A DNA stretch of 5,568 nt, from the NCBI GenBank assembly GCA_021820645.1, contig JAKADJ010000187.1, positions 1 through 5,568 of the forward strand, read 5' to 3'. The DNA is from Bacillota bacterium (lineage in GTDB: Bacteria > Bacillota_E > Sulfobacillia > Sulfobacillales > Sulfobacillaceae). Shown piece by piece: positions 1 through 5,408 of the stretch (position 1 is the first letter of the stretch; each line of letters opens with the position of its first letter). Under the pieces are notes generated by a model, which was not told where the DNA came from, searched no databases, and saw only the letters and a program-made list of their open reading frames with translations. A program made the position numbers and the translations under genes.

Positions 1-290
1 GCTACTCCGCAATTATAGTAGCTTCCGGCGAGAGGATATGTCCCCTCCGAAGAAAACTTACTTTGCAAGGTCTTACATCCCGTAACGAACGCAGACATCA
101 CCGTCGGACATGTCGTCGTACTATTCCCACAGGCCTGCATCACATCCGTATCGCCAGCGGGTAATCCGGTACCAAAATTCGATTCCATCGACTCAATCGC
201 AAAAACGAGGTGCGCATCAAGTCCCACCACAATGGCTAACAGGACACATTTGCCAGGACTCGGGTATGTCAGAAGAGCCTTCTGGTCATC
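1..290 (-). CDS. Partial lysozyme-like/SLT peptidoglycan hydrolase domain, 5' end apparently missing
   Basis: Reading the minus strand, a frame is open from just after a TAA (291-293) to the left edge and continues outside the window. It contains in order AIESMESNFG, then VMQ about 15 residues later, then YYNCG about 45 residues later. These match the three hallmarks of SLT/goose-lysozyme-like folds (catalytic Glu in ES.F, G.MQ, and AYN.G) in the right order and spacing. The preceding GLDAHLVFAI fits the helix before the catalytic Glu. By family such enzymes cleave the glycan strands of peptidoglycan outside the membrane. The frame has five Cys in about 95 residues, which suits an exported protein. 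No ATG starts it: the only GTG codons before the catalytic Glu are at 230-228 and 227-225, with no ribosome binding site and no signal peptide. The frame also ends about 30 bp from the divergent opuCA start, leaving no room for its own 5' region. It may therefore be a decayed, truncated gene. The assignment rests on motifs only. Confidence 0.5.
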
Positions 291-307
291 TTAAGGACAC
301 TGATCCC

Positions 308-314
308 AAGGTGG
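308..314 (+). promoter_or_regulatory. Ribosome binding site of opuCA
   Basis: AAGGTGG lies 6 bases before the ATG at 321. It differs from AAGGAGG at one base. Its spacing supports the ATG at 321 over the in-frame ATG three codons later, which would be 15 bases away. No convincing -35/-10 pair was found between this site and position 100, so the operon promoter is not located. Confidence 0.6.
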
Positions 315-320
315 TGTCTC

Positions 321-1502
321 ATGTCTACAATGTTGGAATTTCGTCAATTGACCAAGAAGTACCCGGGTACGATGAGCCCTGCTGTGGACCAGTTTAGTCT
401 TGAGGTGGAGCAAGGCGAGCTCATTGTACTAATTGGACCGTCGGGTTGTGGCAAGACCACAACCCTTCGAATGGTCAATCGGCTAATTGAACCCACTTCT
501 GGGACCTTGATGCTAGAGGGTCGCGATTACCGGACCTATAATCCGGTGGAATTACGGCGTCGCTTGGGCTACGTGATCCAACGCATTGGCCTTTTACCCC
601 ACCTGACGATCGCGGAAAACATTGCGTTTGTCCTCAAACTGTCTGGAGTCGACCGAACCGCCCGACACAAACGCGCGACCGAGTTACTCGAAATGGTCGG
701 GCTAGACCCCGGGCTCTATTTAGAACGGTATCCCAAAGAGTTGTCCGGGGGCCAGCAGCAGCGCATTGGTGTCTTGCGGGCATTGGCCCACGATCCCGAC
801 ATTATCCTGATGGACGAACCTTTTGGAGCCTTGGATCCGTTGATGCGCGAACAACTGCAAGAGGAATTTAAACGCCTGCAACAAAATGTGGCCAAGACTA
901 TTATCTTCGTGACCCACGACATGGATGAGGCCCTTTCCATGGCCGATCGGATTGTGTTGATGCGCGACGGACGTATCGTTCAAGTGGCGGAACCCGAAGC
1001 TATGCTGCGCAATCCGGCAGATGACTTTGTGGCGAGTTTTATCGGCCGATATCGGGTATTGCGGCAAGCGAGCGAGGTCAGTGTGGGCGAAGTGATGCTG
1101 ACCCAACCCGTCACCATTGGATCGCACCAAGGATTGGCACAGGCCATGGAACTCATGCGTCGGCGTCGAGTGGATACCCTCTTGGTGCGGGATACCGCTA
1201 AGACCTTTATCGGGATGATCAGCCAAGATAGTGTGCGTCGACACTTTGAGGGCGGTGACACCTTTACCGTCGCCCATATCGCACAAAAGCCGGAAAAGAC
1301 CTTGAAACCCGACGATACCGCACTGACCGCCATGCATCAGATGCTCCAAGGCCAACATGTGGACTTAATCCCGGTATTAGATGACCAAGACAAAATTCTA
1401 GGGCTCATTACTCGCGGCAGTATGGTGGGCCTTTTGGGGGATGCACTCCGGGTTGCAGCGGAAGTCGAGCCATCCTCGAATTCTAGTGAGGAGACCTCTT
1501 AA
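321..1502 (+). CDS. opuCA: OpuC-type glycine betaine/carnitine/choline ABC transporter ATP-binding subunit with tandem CBS domains
   Basis: The 393-residue protein is the cytoplasmic ATPase of a compatible-solute importer. The nucleotide-binding domain fills residues 1 to about 245: Walker A GPSGCGKT at 39-46, Q-loop Gln87 within YVIQRIGLLPH (the OpuCA/ProV wording), signature LSGGQQQR at 141-148, Walker B IILMDEPF at 161-168, D-loop ALD at 170-172 and switch His199. Two CBS motifs follow, about residues 256-310 and 319-376, then a short Ser/Glu-rich tail. In the family, CBS modules gate transport in response to ionic strength and, in several Firmicutes OpuC systems, bind cyclic di-AMP; that binding here is inference. 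Length is close to B. subtilis OpuCA (about 380). The stop is one base before the permease start, so translation is probably coupled. All catalytic motifs are intact. ProV of Gram-negative bacteria is the nearest alternative, but the lipoprotein partner two genes on favours OpuC/OpuB. Confidence 0.93.
   Translation: MSTMLEFRQLTKKYPGTMSPAVDQFSLEVEQGELIVLIGPSGCGKTTTLRMVNRLIEPTSGTLMLEGRDYRTYNPVELRRRLGYVIQRIGLLPHLTIAENIAFVLKLSGVDRTARHKRATELLEMVGLDPGLYLERYPKELSGGQQQRIGVLRALAHDPDIILMDEPFGALDPLMREQLQEEFKRLQQNVAKTIIFVTHDMDEALSMADRIVLMRDGRIVQVAEPEAMLRNPADDFVASFIGRYRVLRQASEVSVGEVMLTQPVTIGSHQGLAQAMELMRRRRVDTLLVRDTAKTFIGMISQDSVRRHFEGGDTFTVAHIAQKPEKTLKPDDTALTAMHQMLQGQHVDLIPVLDDQDKILGLITRGSMVGLLGDALRVAAEVEPSSNSSEETS
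1488..1493 (+). promoter_or_regulatory. Ribosome binding site deciding the opuCB start
   Basis: GAGGAG lies inside the last codons of opuCA, 10 bases before the ATG at 1504. It supports that start rather than the longer in-frame ATG at 1441, which would overlap opuCA by 62 bases and add a 21-residue Arg/Lys-rich extension unlike permease N-termini. Confidence 0.6.
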
Positions 1503-1503
1503 A

Positions 1504-2154
1504 ATGACACTACTGAGTCATACTTGGCAGTTCTTTGCGGCGCACCCTGGTCAAGTCTGGCGCGCCACCGTGCAACAACTCTATCTGGTGGCAATCCCAA
1601 TGATCCTGGCGATTCTGGTCGCCGTTCCCTTGACGATTATATCCACCCGCACCCGCTGGCTTTATGGCCCGGTCATTGGCTTTGCCAACGGGATGCAAAC
1701 TATTCCAAGTCTGGCCTTACTGGCTCTCATGATCGCGATCGGCATGGGGATTGGTACGCTGCCCGCCATTACAGCCCTCTTTCTTTACGCACTGATGCCC
1801 ATTGTGCGTAACACCTATGTCGGGATTATGGGGGTCGATGAGGGGGTCAAGGATGCTGCACGAGGCATGGGGGTGACCACATGGCAAATGCTCTGGATTG
1901 TGGAGCTCCCGCTAGCGCTTCGGGTGATTATCGCAGGGATTCGGTCGGCTCTAGTCACCACTATCGGATTTGCCACGTTGGCGGCCTTAATTGGAGCCGG
2001 GGGCTTAGGCAAACTCATCATGGAAGGGATGGGGATGGCCAGCAATTCGATCGTGCTGGCCGGTACCATTCCGGCAATTATTCTGGCTTTTTTGGGCGAT
2101 GCCATTATGGGCCAATTGGAAAAGGCTTTAACTCCGCGAGGACTTAAGGTGTAG
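1504..2154 (+). CDS. opuCB: OpuC-type glycine betaine/carnitine/choline ABC transporter permease
   Basis: From the ATG at 1504 this is a 216-residue membrane protein, the size of B. subtilis OpuCB (217). Hydrophobic segments lie roughly at residues 25-46, 66-83, 84-101, 141-167 and 183-203, as expected for a short BPD_transp_1 permease of the OpuC/ProW class. The cytoplasmic EAA-type coupling loop that docks on the ATPase spans about 110-140, with core DAARGMGV at 117-124 followed by a LPLA turn (135-138). The sequence MQTIPSLALLALMI (64-77) and the C-terminal PRGLK (211-215) are typical of OpuB/OpuC permeases. It follows opuCA by one base and precedes the binding-protein gene by 19 bases, so all three should share one mRNA. 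OpuC systems often have a second permease (OpuCD) after the binding protein; none is present here, so this protein probably forms a homodimeric channel. Confidence 0.92.
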   Translation: MTLLSHTWQFFAAHPGQVWRATVQQLYLVAIPMILAILVAVPLTIISTRTRWLYGPVIGFANGMQTIPSLALLALMIAIGMGIGTLPAITALFLYALMPIVRNTYVGIMGVDEGVKDAARGMGVTTWQMLWIVELPLALRVIIAGIRSALVTTIGFATLAALIGAGGLGKLIMEGMGMASNSIVLAGTIPAIILAFLGDAIMGQLEKALTPRGLKV

Positions 2155-2160
2155 TGCGAT

Positions 2161-2167
2161 AAGGAGG
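2161..2167 (+). promoter_or_regulatory. Ribosome binding site deciding the opuCC start
   Basis: A perfect AAGGAGG ends 6 bases before the ATG at 2174. A TTG at 2168 is also in frame two codons earlier but directly abuts this site, so it cannot be the start. The protein therefore begins MNATA. Confidence 0.8.
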
Positions 2168-2173
2168 TTGGAT

Positions 2174-3103
2174 ATGAACGCAACAGCGTCAGCAAGGGTT
2201 TCGCTTTGGTCGCTCGGTTTAGTGCTCGGGTTCACTCTGGGGCTAGGCGGTTGTGGAGCCGCCCCGTCGGGAAAGGTGTCGAGTATCACCCTCGCGGCGC
2301 AAGATTTCGCCGAACCCCGCATTGACGATTGGATGGTGCGGGATTTGATACAAGCCAAAACACACCTCAAAGTCACAATACGGGACACGACGGGTGCTTC
2401 GGGGTTGTTACACACGCTCTTGACTCAACATTCGATTCAAGGCTATGTGGGTTACGATGGCACCGAGTTTACGGGACCTTTAGGGAAGGCCTACACGGGT
2501 CCTTGGAAAGGGCATCCGACCAAGGTGGCTTCCTACGTGGTGCATCAAGAAATGACCAAATGGAAGCTCTTTGTCTCCCCGTCTTTGGGTTATCAAGACA
2601 CCTATGCCTTAGGGGTAACCCAGGCGAGGGCGAAGGCGGATCATTTGACCGACGCCAGTTCCGCGGTGCCTTTCGCACCGCATTGGACGATCGGCACCGA
2701 TCCGACCTTCCAACTACGAAAAGGGGACGGCTACAAGGCATGGACCAGCGCCTATGGATTTCATTTCAAGGCCGTTAAAGCAATGGATTATAGTCTTATG
2801 TATCAAGCCTTGGCCCATGGGTCGATTCAGGCCGCCGTGGTGTATTCCACCGATGGCCGTCTTTATAAGCTCCATGAGGTGGCATTGCCGGATAATAAGC
2901 ATTTTTTTCCCCCGTACCACGGGATTTTCATTGTGGATGCCTCCATAGAAAAAGCTTGGCATTTAAACCGGGTCTTAAAACCGCTTTGGGGATCTATCAC
3001 CACCGCCGAACAGACGCATCTCAACTACGAAGTGGATGTGGCCAAACAGTCGGCACGGACAGTGGCGAAGAAATTTCTCGTAAAACACGGGCTCCTCAAA
3101 TAG
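2174..3103 (+). CDS. opuCC: OpuC-type glycine betaine/carnitine/choline-binding lipoprotein
   Basis: The 309-residue product has a lipoprotein signal: Arg8, a hydrophobic stretch at about 9-25 and the lipobox LGGC with Cys27 as lipidation site. It should therefore sit on the outer face of the membrane and deliver a quaternary ammonium osmolyte to the permease. The mature part matches the OpuAC/OpuCC fold: AAQDFAEPRIDDWMV near residues 40-54, the GYVGYDGTEFTG block at 90-101 (compare the Y.GT.LTG motif of OpuCC), and VVYSTDGRL near 222-230 followed by LPDNKHFFPPY ending at Tyr248. The last two stretches are hallmarks of OpuBC/OpuCC proteins. Several Tyr residues in these blocks are good candidates for the aromatic cage that holds the cationic head group, though the exact cage cannot be fixed by eye. 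It is the last gene of the operon, and no strong terminator follows. A T7C5 run lies at 2902-2913. Choline-specific OpuB is the main alternative; substrate cannot be told from sequence alone. Confidence 0.9.
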   Translation: MNATASARVSLWSLGLVLGFTLGLGGCGAAPSGKVSSITLAAQDFAEPRIDDWMVRDLIQAKTHLKVTIRDTTGASGLLHTLLTQHSIQGYVGYDGTEFTGPLGKAYTGPWKGHPTKVASYVVHQEMTKWKLFVSPSLGYQDTYALGVTQARAKADHLTDASSAVPFAPHWTIGTDPTFQLRKGDGYKAWTSAYGFHFKAVKAMDYSLMYQALAHGSIQAAVVYSTDGRLYKLHEVALPDNKHFFPPYHGIFIVDASIEKAWHLNRVLKPLWGSITTAEQTHLNYEVDVAKQSARTVAKKFLVKHGLLK

Positions 3104-3199
3104 CCGCGGAGGCTTCGTGGTTTGGGTCAGACCCTGCCAAAATTTCCGAAACGCACATTTATACGCCACGATCCAGCCTAAGTGGGTCGAGGCGTTACG

Positions 3200-3219
3200 G
3201 TGTATTTGCCCCGATACAC
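3200..3219 (+). repeat. Short inverted repeat (GTGTAT / ATACAC)
   Basis: A perfect 6-bp inverted repeat, GTGTAT at 3200-3205 and ATACAC at 3214-3219, surrounds an 8-base loop. It is followed by no T-run, so it is not a standard terminator. It lies 9 bases before the candidate small ORF and could be an operator, an RNA hairpin or chance. Confidence 0.3.
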
Positions 3220-3228
3220 TAGAATTGG

Positions 3229-3357
3229 ATGTGGACAACCACTATTGTAATGGGCATGGGTGCCGTACTTGCGGTTTTGTATGGGCTGTCACACCGTAGT
3301 GTCTTCGTACGCAACCACTCAGATCTCGCTCGCTCACGCAATCTCTATGACAAATAG
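3229..3357 (+). CDS. Candidate 42-residue single-pass membrane peptide, unknown function
   Basis: The frame starts ATG TGG at 3229 and stops with TAG at 3355-3357; an in-frame TAG at 3220-3222 rules out a longer form. The product begins MWTTIVMGMGAVLAVLYGL, a credible transmembrane helix of about 18 residues containing a G.G pattern. It is followed by a polar tail of about 22 residues with five Arg, one Lys and two Asp, ending NLYDK. Hydrophobic helix plus basic tail is the usual shape of small bacterial membrane proteins, and random frames rarely show it so cleanly. Against it, no recognisable ribosome binding site precedes the ATG. I do not recognise a family. It stands alone between the opuC operon and the binding-protein gene on the same strand and could be a chance frame. 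Confidence 0.32.
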   Translation: MWTTTIVMGMGAVLAVLYGLSHRSVFVRNHSDLARSRNLYDK

Positions 3358-3479
3358 CTCGCGAAACCTTTGCTGTCAAATGGTGCCAACTAACATCAGA
3401 ATGCAGGAATTTTACACGTCGGCGTCGAATTATTCATGCTCACCGCAAGAGGCGGATTATTACTATAGGTTAAAATATT

Positions 3480-3486
3480 AAGGAGG
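3480..3486 (+). promoter_or_regulatory. Ribosome binding site deciding the GTG start at 3495
   Basis: A perfect AAGGAGG ends 8 bases before the GTG at 3495. It identifies that GTG as the start and gives a complete lipoprotein signal peptide directly after it. Confidence 0.8.
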
Positions 3487-3494
3487 AACTTGTC

Positions 3495-5234
3495 GTGCGA
3501 TTACGATTAGCTCTAATTCCTGCCGCAGTGCTGGCAAGCTCGGCGATTCTCGCGGGCTGCGGCTCTACTCCTGTTGTCACTCCGGCTCACGGCGCCACCG
3601 GAGGGACTGTTGTTATCGCGGAAGCACCGCAAGCTCCACCTAACTGGTTCTTCCCCGTGTTTAGTTCGTCGGCCTATATTGAAATTAATGCCCAGATTCA
3701 ATTCCTGATGTATCGTCCCCTGATTTACCTCAACAAACAGAATCAGGTGGACTATTCCAAGTCCCTGGTCTCTCATATTGGGGTGAACTCCGCTGGTACC
3801 GTGTATACGCTGACCCTTAACCACAAATATGGGTGGTCCAACGGGACGCCGATTACCGCCCAAGACGTGGTGTTTACCTGGGATCTGGCAAATGCGGCAA
3901 GCCAGCCGAATGCCCCTTGGCCCTATGGACCCGCCGGAAGCGGCGGTATGCCTAAAGATTGGCAAAGTGTGGTGGCACAGGGCAACAACACGGTGGTGGT
4001 CACCCTGAAAAAGTCGGCGAATCCCCAGTGGTTCATCCACAACGGACTGGGCCAAATTTCTCCCGTGCCGAAATCGGTGTGGGACAAGTATCCTACCAAT
4101 ATGACCAAGGAACTGCACTTTATTCAATCGGTCTCTAACCAGCCCACGAATGCGCACTACAACGTGGTAGATGGCCCCTTTAAGTTTGCCAAATGGGCAC
4201 CTAATCAGTACTGGGAATTGGTACCGAACCCGAAATTTGGCGGCCACAAGGCATCTATCTCCAAACTGGTGTTCCAGTATGAAACCTCCTCGGCCAGCGA
4301 ATTTACAGGCCTAAAGAACGGGTCGGTCAATGTGGGATATTTACCTCCCTCGCTGTGGAATACGCGAAGTCAGTTGACCAATGACACCTTGAGCCAGGCT
4401 TACCTATTTGGATTTAACTACGCGATCGCCAACTTCAACTCCCAAGCGCCCGGCGGGCTGGGACCCGTCTTTAGTAAACTCTATGTGCGTCAGGCACTAC
4501 AGATGGGAATTAATCAGCCGGGTATGATCCAGTCGATGTTCCATGGAGCTGGCGTGGTCCAAGACGGACCGATTCCCCCCAAGCCCCGCACGCCTTTTTA
4601 TGACAAGGCTCTGGCGACCAATCCATATCCATTTAACCCGGCCGCAGGCAAAGCGCTCTTAGAAAAACACGGGTGGGTCCCCGTGAATGGCGTCATGACC
4701 CGAAAGGGCCAAAAGTTACAGTTCAATTTTGTCTACGCATCAGGGAGTACTACCATTTCGCACGTGGCGCAGCTGATGCAAAGTGACTGGGCTCAAGAAG
4801 GCATCAAAGTTACCTTACAGGCTATGCCGGTCAACCAGTTATTCGGCTCAGAAACCCAAGCCACCCCCAAAGTGTGGAGCATGGGTTATTGGGGAGCAGG
4901 TTGGACCTACCAGTTGGACTACTATCCCACCGGTGGAAACTTATTTGCCACGGGAGCGGGAGAAAACTCTGGCGGCTACAATAACCAGACCCTTGATAAC
5001 CTGATTCAAGCCACCTATCTTCCGGGCACTCCGCAACAAATTCAGCAACGCATGGATGCCTATCAGGCATACGCGGCCAAGCATCTGCCGGTACTCTGGA
5101 TGCCGTGGTTCCCCCAGGGGTATGCTCGAATCTCTGGATTCAGCGTGCACTCCAACAATGTCCATGGGACCGTTAGTACCTTTAACCCCGTGACGGACTA
5201 TGCTTATGCTAACTACTGGACGGTCGGCAAATAG
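3495..5234 (+). CDS. Family 5 extracellular solute-binding lipoprotein (oligopeptide/dipeptide/nickel type ABC transporter)
   Basis: The 579-residue product starts with a lipoprotein signal: MRLRLAL, a hydrophobic stretch to residue 21 and lipobox LAGC with Cys22. It should be anchored outside the membrane. The mature part is a full-length SBP_bac_5 protein. It has the opening beta-strand GGTVVIAEAP, then FLMYRPLIYLN, then the signature YGWSNGTPITAQDVVFTW around residues 113-129 (Trp114). Further on are VRQALQMGINQPGMIQ from residue 331, NGPIPP-like DGPIPP, and FNPAAGKALLEKHGW. The C-terminal half ends in the LPVLWMPWF strand and a Trp-rich tail. Family members deliver peptides, nickel or other small molecules to Dpp/Opp-type permeases; the ligand cannot be read from sequence. 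No permease or ATPase gene is adjacent: a terminator follows at once, and upstream is an unrelated importer. It therefore appears monocistronic and must share a transporter encoded elsewhere. No frameshift or missing section was seen. Confidence 0.92.
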   Translation: MRLRLALIPAAVLASSAILAGCGSTPVVTPAHGATGGTVVIAEAPQAPPNWFFPVFSSSAYIEINAQIQFLMYRPLIYLNKQNQVDYSKSLVSHIGVNSAGTVYTLTLNHKYGWSNGTPITAQDVVFTWDLANAASQPNAPWPYGPAGSGGMPKDWQSVVAQGNNTVVVTLKKSANPQWFIHNGLGQISPVPKSVWDKYPTNMTKELHFIQSVSNQPTNAHYNVVDGPFKFAKWAPNQYWELVPNPKFGGHKASISKLVFQYETSSASEFTGLKNGSVNVGYLPPSLWNTRSQLTNDTLSQAYLFGFNYAIANFNSQAPGGLGPVFSKLYVRQALQMGINQPGMIQSMFHGAGVVQDGPIPPKPRTPFYDKALATNPYPFNPAAGKALLEKHGWVPVNGVMTRKGQKLQFNFVYASGSTTISHVAQLMQSDWAQEGIKVTLQAMPVNQLFGSETQATPKVWSMGYWGAGWTYQLDYYPTGGNLFATGAGENSGGYNNQTLDNLIQATYLPGTPQQIQQRMDAYQAYAAKHLPVLWMPWFPQGYARISGFSVHSNNVHGTVSTFNPVTDYAYANYWTVGK

Positions 5235-5270
5235 GGGATTAGACATGCCAATCTAGACAACCGAATTATA

Positions 5271-5305
5271 GAGCGAGAGGGGCATGTAGCCCTCTCGCTC
5301 CTTTT
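5271..5305 (+). terminator. Intrinsic terminator after the family 5 binding-protein gene
   Basis: A perfect 11-bp stem, GAGCGAGAGGG (5271-5281) and CCCTCTCGCTC (5290-5300), encloses an 8-base loop and is followed by CTTTT (5301-5305). The stem starts 36 bases after the stop codon at 5232-5234. The T-run is short, but stem strength and position make rho-independent termination very likely. It separates this gene from the PadR unit. Confidence 0.85.
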
Positions 5306-5322
5306 CGTGTTCACGGCTTTCT

Positions 5323-5348
5323 ATAGATTGCTATCCCTTGACATCTAT
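5323..5348. promoter_or_regulatory. Inverted repeat ATAGAT/ATCTAT flanking the -35 box, candidate operator
   Basis: ATAGAT (5323-5328) and ATCTAT (5343-5348) form a perfect 6-bp inverted repeat with 14 bases between. The TTGACA box lies inside and overlaps the right arm. The right arm is part of ATCTATGG, repeated exactly at 5378-5385, so the same protein could bind both places. A role as PadR operator is inferred from position and repetition. Confidence 0.4.
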
Positions 5349-5366
5349 GGGTATCATTTGTATTTT
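5338..5366 (+). promoter_or_regulatory. Sigma-A type promoter of the PadR-family gene
   Basis: A -35 box TTGACA (5338-5343, consensus at all six bases) is followed after exactly 17 bases by TATTTT (5361-5366, four of six matching TATAAT). Transcription would start near 5373, about 36 bases before the ATG. It lies downstream of the terminator at 5271-5305, as expected for an independent unit. Confidence 0.6.
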
Positions 5367-5370
5367 TAAG

Positions 5371-5384
5371 CATAGAGATCTATG
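5371..5384. promoter_or_regulatory. Dyad CATAGA-GA-TCTATG over the predicted transcription start, candidate PadR operator
   Basis: CATAGA (5371-5376) and TCTATG (5379-5384) are perfect inverted arms separated by two bases. The dyad begins 5 bases after the -10 box, so a bound dimer would cover the start point and block initiation. PadR proteins are dimeric winged-helix repressors that commonly control their own promoter, so autorepression is the simplest reading. The protein-site match itself is inferred. Confidence 0.5.
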
Positions 5385-5408
5385 GATTAAAAAACCGGGG
5401 GGGTCGAG

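Larger units (their letters stand above)
3104..3494. other. 391-bp gap between the opuC operon and the family 5 binding-protein gene
   Basis: No large gene is visible on either strand. The longer open frames here lack ribosome binding sites, have non-protein-like composition and partly overlap opuCC. The stretch just after the opuCC stop has no GC-rich hairpin followed by a T-run, so where opuC transcription ends is unclear. The gap contains a 6-bp inverted repeat at 3200-3219, one candidate small membrane ORF (3229-3357) and, by position, the promoter of the next gene. AT-rich sequence at 3455-3480, including TAAAAT at 3471-3476, sits just ahead of that gene but has no acceptable -35 box at 16-18 bp. 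Confidence 0.5.

Noticed and set aside
1..22. Inverted repeat GCTACT / AGTAGC with a 10-base loop at the left edge
   Set aside because: It has no T-run and falls inside the coding frame of the minus-strand SLT-like fragment, so a chance repeat is the simplest reading.
107..114. Palindrome GACATGTC
   Set aside because: It is an isolated 8-base palindrome inside a coding-like stretch with no second copy or promoter nearby.
110..397. Plus-strand 95-codon open frame ahead of and overlapping opuCA
   Set aside because: It overlaps opuCA by 77 bases, has a low-complexity, non-protein-like composition with no family motif, and lies opposite the more convincing minus-strand SLT-like frame.
720..1358. 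212-codon minus-strand frame opposite opuCA
   Set aside because: It lies entirely antisense to a gene with complete ABC and CBS motifs. Its composition (His-, Gly-, Gln-rich) is that expected of a mirrored frame, and no ribosome binding site or family motif is present.
1441..1503. 21-codon N-terminal extension of opuCB
   Set aside because: It would overlap opuCA, is rich in Arg/Lys/Ser unlike OpuCB N-termini, and the GAGGAG site points to the ATG at 1504, giving the usual family length.
3411..3439. TTTACA as a -35 box for the family 5 binding-protein gene
   Set aside because: It matches TTGACA at five of six bases, but nothing resembling TATAAT lies 16-18 bases downstream, so a promoter could not be supported.
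3260..3481. 73-codon plus-strand frame in the gap before the family 5 binding-protein gene
   Set aside because: It has no ribosome binding site or hydrophobic pattern, has many Cys, Ser and Tyr without family resemblance, and runs into the AT-rich leader of the next gene.
3513..4247. 244-codon minus-strand frame opposite the family 5 binding-protein gene
   Set aside because: It is the mirror of a strongly supported lipoprotein gene, with Arg/His/Gly-rich composition and no recognisable domain.
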